Below, one piece after another: positions 46,366 through 55,382 of a stretch of 64,000 nt of DNA (position 1 is its first letter; each line of letters opens with the position of its first letter). The stretch lies in NCBI GenBank assembly GCA_015660885.1, contig JACTUB010000002.1:90859-154858 (forward strand), given 5' to 3'. The DNA comes from Methanoregulaceae archaeon. Lineage in GTDB: Archaea; Halobacteriota; Methanomicrobia; Methanomicrobiales; Methanospirillaceae. Made by a program: the position numbers and the translations under genes. The notes beneath the pieces are model-generated. The model searched no databases, was not told where the DNA came from, and saw only the letters and a list, made by a program, of their open reading frames with translations.

Positions 46366-47592
46366 ATGAGTACGGGAATGCTGAAAATTGAGTGGGCTGC
46401 GCAGTTTATGCCGGTGCTCGCTGCCATAAAAAAACAGTTTGAGAAGGAGAAGCCGTTTGACGGCATGACAATTGGGATGGCACTCCATGTTGAGGCCAAG
46501 ACCGCAAACCTTGTCTCCACGCTCGCTGCCGGGGGAGCTGAAGTATACATCACTGGTTGCAACCCGCTCTCGACGCAGGATGATGTGGCCGAAGCGCTCA
46601 ATTCAGTAAAGAATGTCCACTGCTATGCAAAACGTGCCTGTTCTGTAGAGGAATACTATGCGGCAATTAACCTGGTGCTTGATGCAAAACCGGTCGTTAC
46701 CATCGATGACGGTATGGATTTAATACACTACATCCATACCAGGCGCCGCGATCTCCTGAAGAATGTTATTGGCGGTTGCGAGGAAACAACCACCGGTATC
46801 CACCGCCTCCGTTCAATGGCTGCTGAAGGCAAACTGGAATTCCCGGTCCTTGCAGTGAACGATACCCCCATGAAAAGATTCTTTGACAATGTCCATGGGA
46901 CCGGGGAAAGTGCCCTCACCTCAATTATGATCACCACAAACTGCCTGATTGCCGGAAAGTATGTTGTTATTGCGGGATACGGGTACTGCGGGCGGGGGCT
47001 GGCAAAAAAAGCCCGCGGGCTGGGTGCAAAAGTCATTGTCACTGAGATAGACCCACGTCGGGCGCTGGAAGCACATATGGACGGTTTTATGGTCATGACA
47101 ATGGACAAGGCCGCAGCTCTAGGTGATATCTTCATCACGACTACAGGTAACACCGGGGTAATCAGCGCACGGCATTTTAAAATCTTAAAAGATGGCGCAA
47201 TAGTATCAAATGCCGGGCATTTCAATGTCGAAATCGACGTCGGTTGGCTCCACAAACAGGCAGAGAAGGTAATCCAGCGGGACGGTATCGAGTCCTTCTT
47301 TTTAAAAAGAAAAGCAGTGCATCTCCTCGCAGAGGGAAGACTTGTCAACCTAGCCACACCCAAGGCGATGGGACACCCCATTGAAGTAATGGACCTGAGT
47401 TTTGCCCTTCAGGCGCTCTGCACAGGGTATATCGCAAAAAACGGCAGGAAGCTTAAAGGCGGAGTCTACGAAGTCCCCCAGAAGATTGATGAACAGGTTG
47501 CAAACCTGAAACTCTCATCGCTCGGACTCTCTATCGACAAGATGACAAAAGAGCAGAAGAAATACCTCTGCAGCTGGGACATCGGAACATAA
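46366..47592 (+). CDS. ahcY: S-adenosylhomocysteine hydrolase
   Basis: This 408-residue NAD-dependent enzyme hydrolyses S-adenosylhomocysteine to adenosine and homocysteine, or a close archaeal variant (S-inosyl-homocysteine hydrolase in some methanogens). Conserved blocks are HVEAKTANLVSTLAAGGAEV, DDGMDLIH, EETTTGIHRL, the NAD loop GYGYCGRGLAKKARGLGA and NTGVISARHF, DVGWL. The Asp/Thr/Lys catalytic residues are present. GAGGAT precedes the ATG. The archaeal form lacks the C-terminal tail of eukaryotic enzymes (ends SWDIGT). It stands alone between hisF and ogg. Confidence 0.93.
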   Translation: MSTGMLKIEWAAQFMPVLAAIKKQFEKEKPFDGMTIGMALHVEAKTANLVSTLAAGGAEVYITGCNPLSTQDDVAEALNSVKNVHCYAKRACSVEEYYAAINLVLDAKPVVTIDDGMDLIHYIHTRRRDLLKNVIGGCEETTTGIHRLRSMAAEGKLEFPVLAVNDTPMKRFFDNVHGTGESALTSIMITTNCLIAGKYVVIAGYGYCGRGLAKKARGLGAKVIVTEIDPRRALEAHMDGFMVMTMDKAAALGDIFITTTGNTGVISARHFKILKDGAIVSNAGHFNVEIDVGWLHKQAEKVIQRDGIESFFLKRKAVHLLAEGRLVNLATPKAMGHPIEVMDLSFALQALCTGYIAKNGRKLKGGVYEVPQKIDEQVANLKLSSLGLSIDKMTKEQKKYLCSWDIGT

Positions 47593-47617
47593 TTGAATAA
47601 CGTTCCGGTATTTTTTC

Positions 47618-48466
47618 CTATCCCAAACGTGCTGCATATAGGTACTCCTGAGCATACCCGCAGTACTCCCCGAAGTGTTCGCGTGCAAACCTTCGTATTA
47701 TATCATATTCCCAGCCGGTCAGAGCAGCATTGGTATTCAGGGTTCTGATATAATGCTGTTGCATGATCCGGCGGATCCAGACGTCAACAGGGAACGCTTC
47801 GTATTTCTGGAATGCAAAGAGGAGGATACAGTCTGCTGCTTTTGGTCCCACGCCGGAGAGTTTCATGAGTTCCCGACGGGCTGCTTCGAAGGGCATCGCG
47901 GAGATTGTCTCCTCCCACTGTTTTATATTGCCGATAGCACTGGCAGTGTTAAAAACGTAAGGTGTGCGATAGCCGAGTTTGCAATCCGCGAGGGTTTTCC
48001 CGCCTGAACACGTTATAGCTGATGGTTCAGGAAACGTGAAGTATGTCTTTCCTTCAAAAATAATTTCCCTGCCAAACTGTTCTGCAATGGTGCTGATCCT
48101 TCGTCGTATCATCGGGATGTTGGAATTTGTCGAGCATATATAGGATATAAGGCACTCCCATTTCGGCTGCCTGATCAGGCGAAGCCCGGTACATTGTCTC
48201 ATCGCAATATCAATGAATGGATCGCGATCGATTGATGCAAGAATTGGCTGAAGATCTATATCAAGAGAAAAATACTCTGTAATAAACGGTACTGACGCAC
48301 CGTCAAAGGCAAGCTGTTGCCCATCCTGCCTTATTTTGATAACCTGCATGCCAACGACACCATACCACCATCCATCACCAGTGTGATCCCACCGGAATAC
48401 TTGTCCGCAACCAAGGGTTTGGTCGAGCGAGAATTGCTGGATGTGAGACAGGGTTATAGTGTGCAT
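47618..48466 (-). CDS. 8-oxoguanine DNA glycosylase (OGG1 type)
   Basis: This 282-residue base-excision enzyme removes oxidised guanine. It has the helix-hairpin-helix (LMKLSGVGPKAADCILLF) with the catalytic Lys-to-Asp pattern (FPVDVWIRRIM, Asp of the active site) and an N-terminal TATA-binding-like domain (LDQTLGCGQVFRWDH). The C-terminus is short. ATG at 48466 (MHTITL) is preferred to the first ATG six codons before. It is convergent with ahcY. Confidence 0.87.
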   Translation of the reverse strand: MHTITLSHIQQFSLDQTLGCGQVFRWDHTGDGWWYGVVGMQVIKIRQDGQQLAFDGASVPFITEYFSLDIDLQPILASIDRDPFIDIAMRQCTGLRLIRQPKWECLISYICSTNSNIPMIRRRISTIAEQFGREIIFEGKTYFTFPEPSAITCSGGKTLADCKLGYRTPYVFNTASAIGNIKQWEETISAMPFEAARRELMKLSGVGPKAADCILLFAFQKYEAFPVDVWIRRIMQQHYIRTLNTNAALTGWEYDIIRRFAREHFGEYCGYAQEYLYAARLG

Positions 48467-48612
48467 GATCCACGCTAATACCAAAGGATGGATTTTTCAA
48501 GCCATATATGGCAGATCTTGTTGGGTACGACCGGTTTGCACGACCGTGTATTAAGGGTGTACGAACTTCGTGCGAAGGGTAAGATAGTTACTTCGTATCA
48601 TAACGAATAGCA

Positions 48613-48627
48613 TTTTAATATATAAAT
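48613..48627 (+). promoter_or_regulatory. TATA box of the 109-aa hypothetical gene
   Basis: TTTTAATATATAAAT-like sequence is centred about 23 bp before the ATG at 48642, which suggests a leaderless or nearly leaderless message. Confidence 0.5.
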
Positions 48628-48641
48628 CAATAGTTCTTTTT

Positions 48642-48971
48642 ATGGAATTAACACAAACGCTTAAAGCATTTATTGAAGAGGGACAGGATTGGGAGCGTAA
48701 AAATACCTCAGTAAAAGGTGTTTCCATCATCAGATTACCGGCGACAAAGAACCGGTCTGCTTCTCTTGCCATCGATATTAACCCTATTGGTGAAAACGGT
48801 CTTCCCATGAAGAAGAAAGGCATCATGATCATGAATGCAGCGGAGCTTGCTGCATTCAGGGCAGCATTCAACAATGAAAAAGTCGACAGCCTGATCACGG
48901 CACTTGAAGAGGTTCTTCCGGAACGCAAAGCAGCGGGAAAATCTTCAAAGATGGATGTTGTTCAGATATAA
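48642..48971 (+). CDS. small hypothetical protein (109 aa)
   Basis: I do not recognise a named family, though the composition is protein-like. It starts MELTQTLKAFIEEGQDWERK, continues with a beta region (VSIIRLPATKNRSASLAIDI, NPIGENGLPMKKKGIMIM) and ends with a helical part (ELAAFRAAFNN, SLITALEEVLPERKA). There is no signal or membrane segment. A well-placed TATA box supports it as a real gene, with its message possibly continuing into the lipoprotein gene 40 bp downstream. Confidence 0.6.
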   Translation: MELTQTLKAFIEEGQDWERKNTSVKGVSIIRLPATKNRSASLAIDINPIGENGLPMKKKGIMIMNAAELAAFRAAFNNEKVDSLITALEEVLPERKAAGKSSKMDVVQI

Positions 48972-49014
48972 CCAGAACAATCACTTTTGACTTTCGGAAA
49001 AAGGAGGGATTATC

Positions 49015-49497
49015 ATCGAAAAAGGTTGGGTAATCTGTGTACTCTTCCTTATTGCTGTAGTGATTGTATCGGGCTGTCTTGGCTCCAGGACACCTCCTGT
49101 ATCGCGCCCCCAGGCTCCTGCTGTTCTGGTTGATTACTACCGGGCAGGGGGCATTGCCGGAATACAAGATCGGCTGGTTATCTTTGATAACGGGGTTGCG
49201 GTTGTATCAACCCGAACAGCCAGCCGTGAGATTGAGTTGAACCAGACGGAAATTGACAGGATCAGAAAGCTCTTTGATGAGGGACAGTTCGCGATGCTTG
49301 AAGGAAATTATTCAGGTCGGCATGGTAGTGCCGATTTAATAAAATACACTCTCAGCTACCATAGTAAAACGGTAAGCGCCGAGGATACAGCGATACCCCC
49401 CACCCTCCGGCCGATTATCGATGAATTAGACCGGGTCTTCACCATGAGTGCCGGCGTAGAACCAACGTCCAGTCTGGCTGCAAACTTGCCGGTATGA
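49015..49497 (+). CDS. lipoprotein with apparently non-canonical start
   Basis: The frame read from codon 49015 begins with a full lipoprotein signal: a charged start (EKGW), a hydrophobic core and the lipobox IVSGC, then a Pro-rich linker and a 120-residue domain (DRLVIFDNGVAVVST, LNQTEIDRIRKLFDEGQFAM). AAGGAGG is placed seven bases before codon 49015, but this codon is ATC. The first canonical start in frame is a GTG at 49060, which would cut off most of the signal. Either translation starts at the ATC or an ATG has been lost or mis-sequenced. Function unknown. Confidence 0.6.
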   Translation: MEKGWVICVLFLIAVVIVSGCLGSRTPPVSRPQAPAVLVDYYRAGGIAGIQDRLVIFDNGVAVVSTRTASREIELNQTEIDRIRKLFDEGQFAMLEGNYSGRHGSADLIKYTLSYHSKTVSAEDTAIPPTLRPIIDELDRVFTMSAGVEPTSSLAANLPV

Positions 49498-49714
49498 AGG
49501 ATCCGGGAATTTTTTTCTTTGTCCCTTTGCAGGTTTTTATCATTGGTCACTTTCACTTTTACCCGGGTTACTGTGACCGGGGTATTCCTCATACAGGCTC
49601 CGGCTTGATTGACAATAGATGGGTAATTCAGCAAAGTCTGAATAAATTGAACCAGTCCTGATCCAAGACAGGAAAAATGCTTACCTTCATGTATCCTCAG
49701 CGTGAGAACAGTCT

Positions 49715-50509
49715 TTGATGGATCTTCTTTACTGCGTGGATGCTTTCGCAAACAGGGTCGGCACCGGAAACCCGGCCGGGGTATGCATACTTAGTGAACC
49801 CAGGGACCAGTCGTGGATGCAGCTGGTTGCACGGGAGTTGAATCTCTCCGAAACCGCATTTCTGCAAACGGAGAAAGAGGGTTTTTCGCTCCGATGGTTC
49901 ACCCCGGTTACTGAAGTAGATCTTTGTGGACATGCGACACTTGCTTGTGCCCACGTTCTTTGGGAACGGGAATATCTGAAACCGACAGAAACTGCCCGCT
50001 TCTCTACAAAAAGCGGTACACTTACCGCAGTAAAAAAGAACGAATGGATCGAGATGGACTTCCCCAGTGAACCTGAACAGGCTGCAGACGCACCTGCGGG
50101 GCTTATTGAGGCTCTTGGGGTAAACCCCCTGTATATCGGAAAGAACCGGTTTGATTATATTATCGAGGTTGCAACTGAAGAGGAAGTGCAGAATATGAAG
50201 CCGGATTTTTCCTGTCTTTCCGCCGTCCCGATGCGAGGTGTGATAGTGACCAGTGCAGCCCGAAACGGGGATTACGATTTCGTGAGCCGTTTTTTTGCTC
50301 CTTCTGCTGGAGTCCCCGAAGACCCTGTAACCGGCTCAGCACACTGCTGTCTTTGCCCCTTCTGGGAAAAAAAGTTACATAAAACGGAATTTCTCGCATA
50401 TCAGGCATCCGCCCGCGGTGGTTTTCTCCGCGTGAAGACGGGGGATATTGGGAGAGTTAATATCTGCGGACAGGCAATAACGGTCTGGAACGGGACACTC
50501 TTCCTGTAA
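49715..50509 (+). CDS. PhzF-family isomerase-like protein
   Basis: This 264-residue protein matches the PhzF/diaminopimelate epimerase-like fold: the start LLYCVDAFANRVGTGNPAGV has the family's FTxxxxxGNPAGV pattern, LNLSETAFL contains the catalytic Glu, EVDLCGHATLACAHVL is the GHATLA motif, and EDPVTGSAHCCL is the second conserved loop. It is a cytoplasmic enzyme; members act on varied small molecules, and the substrate here is unknown. It is convergent with the NifB-like gene, with a 13-base gap. Confidence 0.88.
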   Translation: MMDLLYCVDAFANRVGTGNPAGVCILSEPRDQSWMQLVARELNLSETAFLQTEKEGFSLRWFTPVTEVDLCGHATLACAHVLWEREYLKPTETARFSTKSGTLTAVKKNEWIEMDFPSEPEQAADAPAGLIEALGVNPLYIGKNRFDYIIEVATEEEVQNMKPDFSCLSAVPMRGVIVTSAARNGDYDFVSRFFAPSAGVPEDPVTGSAHCCLCPFWEKKLHKTEFLAYQASARGGFLRVKTGDIGRVNICGQAITVWNGTLFL

Positions 50510-50522
50510 TATTCCAAAAGTA

Positions 50523-51416
50523 TTACTTTTTTTCATAGAGGCACGACTGAATGTCGTGTCCCAGTTTTCCGATTGCATCTGCCCGGCACCGCTGACAGTG
50601 ACGCATCTGTCTGACATATTTCCCGCATTCATCCTGCATTTTGCGCTTCATTTCCGGTGTTGGCGGAGTAATGTCTGCAAACTTGTATTGTGCAATAAGA
50701 GGGATGACGTTGAACGTGTACACACCCATTTCGCCAACCTTTTTTGCGATTTCCGGGATATGATCTTCATTGATGCCCGGAATATAAACCGTGTTGATTT
50801 TCACGATCATATGTCGTTTTACTGCCTCTTCGATGCCTTTTAACTGCTGGGAGAGGAGAATTTTTGCACCTTCAATCCCTGTATAACGCTTACCTTTGTA
50901 ATCGATAAACTGATAGATTTTGGCGCCGATTTCCGGATCTATGGCGTTCAGGGTTACGGTGATGTTGCCGACATCGTACTTCTGGAGCAGGTCGATCTTT
51001 TCCGGGAGCAATAATCCGTTGGTACTGATGCATTTGATGACGTTGGGGTACTGGTCGTGGAGGCGGCGGAGCGTTTCAAATGTCTCTTCATTTGCAAGCG
51101 GTTCTCCCGGCCCGGCGATTCCAACGACCTTGATATAATTGTATTTATCCACAACTTTTTTGACCAAATCCATGGATTCGTCAGGATTAAGTACCCTCGT
51201 CGTGACACCGGGGCGGCTCTCGTTCACACAGTCAAAGTCACGAATACAGTAGTTGCACTGGATATTGCATTTGGGTGCAACCGGGATATGGCACCTCCCG
51301 AATGCGTGGCATGCCTTTTCGGAAAAGCAGGGGTGTTCCTGGATCTTACGCATTTGCGCCGGGTCCCACTGGACCTTCTTGCCAGCGACATCCGCAAATT
51401 TTACTTCGTCGGACAT
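50523..51416 (-). CDS. nifB: NifB-like radical SAM protein
   Basis: This 297-residue protein resembles the short archaeal form of NifB (no NifX-like C-terminal domain), which builds the 8Fe-9S-C precursor of nitrogenase cofactor. The NifB-specific stretch HPCFSEKACHAFGRCHIPVA, then APKCNIQCNYCIRDFDCVNE with the CxxxCxxC cluster motif, ESRPGVTT, GIAGPGEPLANEETF and C-terminal CQRCRADAIG cysteines are all visible. I start it at the ATG at 51416. No nifHDK or other nif gene is in the window, so it may instead serve another cofactor or be a nif gene away from its operon. Confidence 0.82.
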   Translation of the reverse strand: MSDEVKFADVAGKKVQWDPAQMRKIQEHPCFSEKACHAFGRCHIPVAPKCNIQCNYCIRDFDCVNESRPGVTTRVLNPDESMDLVKKVVDKYNYIKVVGIAGPGEPLANEETFETLRRLHDQYPNVIKCISTNGLLLPEKIDLLQKYDVGNITVTLNAIDPEIGAKIYQFIDYKGKRYTGIEGAKILLSQQLKGIEEAVKRHMIVKINTVYIPGINEDHIPEIAKKVGEMGVYTFNVIPLIAQYKFADITPPTPEMKRKMQDECGKYVRQMRHCQRCRADAIGKLGHDIQSCLYEKK

Positions 51417-51663
51417 ATTCAACACCACTACGTGCGTTGTGAATGTATAAATAAAGTGCAATTATGGCAGTGCATTCCACTGTTCGAGGAGTAACGGTGA
51501 TAATCTTTCCCCTCTTGCATAAATGACCACGAAAACACTTTCAATTCCATGAAAAATTAGGTTAGCTCTTCATATTATGATAGCAGATAAACTCCGATAA
51601 ATCCCGCTGGTACCGATGGATCAACTGTATATGGCTTACAGGATTATTCTATAAAAGAGCATT

Positions 51664-52229
51664 ATGAAGAAATCTGAAAAAATCAAGGGGAAAGAAGCAG
51701 CTGCCGCCCTCAGGAAAAAGCGAGTCCTTTATGGAATTATCGCGGTGGCCGGGATTATTATTATTGCAACCGTCTGGTTTGTAGCGTTCAACCCGGTTGT
51801 CGCAAAGGTGGGTGATACGGTGGATTTTTTTATACCGGGGCGCTTGATAATGGGACTGTGTTCGACTCAAACATGAACGGGACACCACTTGAATTTACGC
51901 TTGGGTCCGGGCAGATGATCTCCGGATTTGACGAGGCAGTGACTGGTATGGCGGTCGGTGAAGTGAAGACTGTCAAACTGTCTGTCGATAAGGCATATGG
52001 CCCGTACCATCCAGAGCTAGTTGTACAGGTCAATCGGTCGGCAAACTTTTCGATAGCAAATCCTGTCATTGGCGAGCACCTGACAGTCACTAATCCTTCG
52101 AACGGTGCAACGACGACGGTGAAGGTCATCAACGTCACGCCTTCGACTATAACCATGGATGCGAACTTCGCCCTTGCAGGTCAGAATCTTACCTTTACGA
52201 TTAAACTGGCAGCGATCGGAAAAAAATAA
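51664..52229 (+). pseudogene. FKBP-type peptidyl-prolyl isomerase gene with one frameshift
   Basis: The gene starts at ATG 51664 with a membrane helix (GIIAVAGIIIIATVWFVAF) and GDTVDF, then frame is lost in a run of seven T at 51825-51831. Adding one T would read GDTVDFFYTGALDNGTVFDS and join the second frame, which has the FKBP parts FDSNMNGTPLEFTLG, FDEAVTGMAVGEVKTVKL and YGPYHPELVV, plus a C-terminal IF-like insertion. The joined product would be about 188 residues, a membrane-anchored prolyl isomerase or chaperone outside or inside the membrane. It is either mis-sequenced or recently broken. Confidence 0.75.
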
Positions 52230-52268
52230 CCTCCACTTTTTAAAATAAAAAAAAGGATACCGAAAAAA

Positions 52269-52342
52269 TGGGCCCGGCCGGATTCGAACCGGCGACCTCC
52301 GCCGTGTAAGGGCGACGTCATAACCAACTAGACCACGAGCCC
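52269..52342 (-). tRNA. tRNA-Val (anticodon TAC)
   Basis: A 74-nt cloverleaf is visible on the minus strand. The acceptor GGGCTCG pairs with CGGGCCC (one G-T pair), the T-arm loop is GGTTCGAATCC, and the anticodon loop CTTACAC gives the anticodon TAC (52306-52308). CCA is not encoded; the discriminator base is A at 52269. No intron is seen. A T-run follows directly on the minus strand, as expected for termination. Confidence 0.93.
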
Positions 52343-52485
52343 GGTCTCTTACTAATGTTTCCCTGCACCCTATTAACATTGTTGATTTCTGGCATTTGGC
52401 ACATCATGATCCTGCATATCTGCGAACAAGGAAAAATGTACAGGATTATAAAAAATTAAAATAAAAGAAAAAAGTCGAGATTCAT

Positions 52486-53382
52486 TTATTCTTTCTTAAG
52501 TTTGATATCGATGGCATATTTCTCTGCATTCCGGTCAGCCATTGCCTGGATAACCGCAATTTCGGCATCCTGCCGGGTCGGTTTGAACAGGTGTCGGAAT
52601 CGTTTCTGCGTTTTGAGGTATTCTTCAACCGGCTTGCGCACGACCTTTTTTGCTTTAACGACTTTTCCTTCGACCATTTCATAATTTACCCATAATCCTG
52701 TCTCGATTGCAAGTTTGGCAACAGCTATGGTCTGCTCCCCCTCAAAACCCCACCCGGTACAACAAGGCGCATGAATCTGGACATAACACGGACCTCTGGT
52801 ATTAATCGCCTTCTCTACTTTTTGCATGAGATCGGCGGGATAGGCAACTGAAGCAGTTGCAATATAGGGTGCGCCATGTGCTGCAAGAATCTGCGGTATG
52901 TCCTTCTTCGGACGTTTGTTGCCAAACGAGCATTTACCTGCGGGGCTCGTAGTAGTGCTTGCATCGTAGGGTGTGGCGCCGGAACGCTGGATGCCGGTGT
53001 TCATGTAAGCTTCATTGTCATAGCAGATATAGGTAAAATCATGACCGCGTTCAAAGGCACCGCTTATGCAGATCATTCCGATATCAAAGGTAGCTCCATC
53101 TCCTGCCATGATTACGACTTTTTCGTTTCTTCCCTGTTTTTTAAGCGAAGCTTCAATACCCGATGCAACTGCCGATGCATTTTCAAAAAGAGAGTGGATC
53201 CAGGGAACCTTCCATGCAGTCTCAGGGTAGGGGGTCGAGAATACTTCCATGCATCCCGTTGATGAAACAATAATTGTATTTGTGCCAGCTGCTTTTGTAA
53301 CCAGTCTCGCCGACAGTGCAGCACCACACCCCCCGCATGCCCGGTGTCCGCAATCAAATAATTCAAGGGTTTTATCGACCAT
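52486..53382 (-). CDS. porB: pyruvate:ferredoxin oxidoreductase, beta subunit
   Basis: This 298-residue TPP-binding subunit forms the active site of pyruvate oxidation or synthesis from acetyl-CoA and CO2. Conserved cysteines in [12 protein letters not shown], the TPP motif ([17 protein letters not shown] and [19 protein letters not shown]) and CCTGWGFEG are all present. The start ATG at 53382 follows GGAGGTG and lies right at the stop of porA. It is the last gene of porGDAB. Confidence 0.94.
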   Translation of the reverse strand: MVDKTLELFDCGHRACGGCGAALSARLVTKAAGTNTIIVSSTGCMEVFSTPYPETAWKVPWIHSLFENASAVASGIEASLKKQGRNEKVVIMAGDGATFDIGMICISGAFERGHDFTYICYDNEAYMNTGIQRSGATPYDASTTTSPAGKCSFGNKRPKKDIPQILAAHGAPYIATASVAYPADLMQKVEKAINTRGPCYVQIHAPCCTGWGFEGEQTIAVAKLAIETGLWVNYEMVEGKVVKAKKVVRKPVEEYLKTQKRFRHLFKPTRQDAEIAVIQAMADRNAEKYAIDIKLKKE

Positions 53383-53383
53383 A

Positions 53384-54538
53384 TCAGAGCACCTCCCTGC
53401 GCAGTCCGTAGAATATATCGCCCTGGTCCTTCTCGACAAGTGCAACTATTGCTTTGATATCCTTCTTTCTGACGTCTCTTCCACCAAGACCGATAATATA
53501 ATCTTTTACCGGGATGCCAGAACTGTAGAGTGCATCTTTGATTTCGAGGGCAAGTGCCCCTTTTGCGCCAAGGGAAATATTCTTGTCAAGCACGGCAACG
53601 TTCTTTACGTGGGCAAGAGCCTTTGCGACATCTTCCGTGGGAAACGGGCGGAAGACCCGGATCTTAAGCAGGCCGACTTTTTTATCTTCCTCACGCATCT
53701 CATCAATTGCGTCCTTGGTCGTTCCGCAGATAGAGCCCAACGCGACTATCGCCGTTTCAGCATCTTCAAGCCGATACCCTTCGACCATTGCACTATAATC
53801 CCTTCCGAACATCCGGCTGAATTCTTTTCCGGTCTTCTGGATAATAGCCTTTGACTGTTTGAGGACACGATCCATTTCATACCTGAATTCATGGTAATAT
53901 TCCGGTGTGGCATACATACCGAAGCTGATCGGATCGGCAGCGTCAAGCCGCTCGTAAGGGGAGAATTTCGGAAGGAAACGATCCACATCCTCCTGCGAGA
54001 TCATGTCGATGGGTTCATAAGTATGGGAAAGGATGAAACCATCAAAGCATACGAACGCGGGGAGCAGAATTGAATGGTCTTCTGCAACGCGGTAGGCAAG
54101 GAAGTGCAGATCGGTCGCCTCCTGGTTGTCCTCTGCATAGAATTGCAGCCAGCCTGAGTCCCTGAGAGATATGGAATCCTGCTGATCGTTCCAGATTGAG
54201 AGTGGCGCTCCAAGTGCCCGGTTGGCAATAGACATCACAATCGGGAGGCGCATTCCAGCAGCATTAAAACAGACCTCAAACATCAGGGCGAGTCCCTGCG
54301 AAGTTGTTGCAGAGTACGTACGGGATCCGGCAGCACTCGCACCAATACAAGCGGAAAGCGCAGAAAATTCATTCTCGACAGTAATATATTCTGCATCAAG
54401 CTGACAATTTGCAACCATCTCGGCGAGTGCCTCGACAATATGAGTCTGCGGTGTGATCGGGTAAGCAGAAATGACCTGCGGGCGACAGAGGCGCACTGCT
54501 TCTGCAACTGCATGCGACCCTTCGGTTATCTCCATCAT
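53384..54538 (-). CDS. porA: pyruvate:ferredoxin oxidoreductase, alpha subunit
   Basis: This 384-residue subunit contributes the pyrimidine-binding and transketolase-like domain. Motifs: [52 protein letters not shown] and IGLGGRDV near the end. It sits between porD and porB with no spacer, as in other methanogens. It acts with porB, porG and porD as a cytoplasmic heterotetramer that makes pyruvate for biosynthesis. Confidence 0.95.
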   Translation of the reverse strand: MMEITEGSHAVAEAVRLCRPQVISAYPITPQTHIVEALAEMVANCQLDAEYITVENEFSALSACIGASAAGSRTYSATTSQGLALMFEVCFNAAGMRLPIVMSIANRALGAPLSIWNDQQDSISLRDSGWLQFYAEDNQEATDLHFLAYRVAEDHSILLPAFVCFDGFILSHTYEPIDMISQEDVDRFLPKFSPYERLDAADPISFGMYATPEYYHEFRYEMDRVLKQSKAIIQKTGKEFSRMFGRDYSAMVEGYRLEDAETAIVALGSICGTTKDAIDEMREEDKKVGLLKIRVFRPFPTEDVAKALAHVKNVAVLDKNISLGAKGALALEIKDALYSSGIPVKDYIIGLGGRDVRKKDIKAIVALVEKDQGDIFYGLRREVL

Positions 54539-54799
54539 CTATTTCTCCTCCAGTATCATCTTGATTCCTTCACCCGGGCATTCTTCGGCGCAGATCCCGC
54601 AGCCTTTGCAGTACGTATAATCAGGGGCCACGAATTCCTCTTCAGTCTCATGAATACAACCCTCAGGACAAAGGGTCATACACAACCCGCATTTGGTACA
54701 CTTTTCCCTGTCAAATACTGGTTTGAAGACACGCCACGAGCCGGTTTTATTGTCACGGGATTTTCCTGGTCGTGCCCTGCATCCAACAGCAAGTGCCAT
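54539..54799 (-). CDS. porD: pyruvate:ferredoxin oxidoreductase, delta subunit (2x4Fe-4S ferredoxin)
   Basis: This 86-residue ferredoxin-like subunit has two CxxCxxCxxxCP motifs (CTKCGLCMTLCPEGC and CKGCGICAEECPGEG) that bind two 4Fe-4S clusters and pass electrons from the catalytic subunits to ferredoxin. It overlaps porG by one base and abuts porA. A 40-residue N-terminal segment precedes the clusters, as in other archaeal PorD proteins. Confidence 0.95.
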   Translation of the reverse strand: MALAVGCRARPGKSRDNKTGSWRVFKPVFDREKCTKCGLCMTLCPEGCIHETEEEFVAPDYTYCKGCGICAEECPGEGIKMILEEK

Positions 54800-55341
54800 T
54801 ATGCTGCCCCCTTAACGATATTGTAAGCCTGCCTGGCCGCTTCGATGTTCTTTATCGCCAGATCTTTTGGGAACCGGTGATTGAGTGCATTTTCCAGTGC
54901 AGAGAACTTGATTTCACCGGTTGCGGCTGCAAATGCTCCCATAAGCGAGGTATTGGTGATAGGAAGACCTATTGCTTTCAGTGCGATGGTGGTTGCATCG
55001 ATCGTGATCAATTTCACACCTTCCGGTACCTTATAGTCCGGAATTTTTTCCGTGTTTACGATCACAATTCCGCCTTTCTTTACCCCCTGGAACACATTCA
55101 CATCCTTGATTAACGTGCTGTCCTGGACAATGATATAATCAGGTTCATAAACCTGACTTCGCTTCCGGATAATTTTATCATCAAATCGTACAAATGCCTG
55201 GACCGGTGCCCCCCGCCGCTCGACACCAAATGCAGGAAAAGCCTGGGCAAAGACGCCCCCCTCGAATGCGGCGACGGCAATTAATTCAGCAGCTGTGACG
55301 GAACCCTGTCCTCCACGGCCATGTATGCGTAGCTCTCTCAA
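54799..55341 (-). CDS. porG: pyruvate:ferredoxin oxidoreductase, gamma subunit
   Basis: This 180-residue subunit has the family start RELRIHGRGGQGSVTAAELI, FPAFGVERRGAPVQAF and the SLMGAFAAATGE region. It closes the four-subunit complex. It is the first gene of porG-porD-porA-porB, in the order usual for euryarchaea. No clear promoter box is easy to place between it and the marker 12 gene, so a shared transcript from the latter is possible. Confidence 0.94.
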   Translation of the reverse strand: MRELRIHGRGGQGSVTAAELIAVAAFEGGVFAQAFPAFGVERRGAPVQAFVRFDDKIIRKRSQVYEPDYIIVQDSTLIKDVNVFQGVKKGGIVIVNTEKIPDYKVPEGVKLITIDATTIALKAIGLPITNTSLMGAFAAATGEIKFSALENALNHRFPKDLAIKNIEAARQAYNIVKGAA

Positions 55342-55382
55342 GAAAAATCCCTATTATTTTTACATGATTAATCGATATAAAT

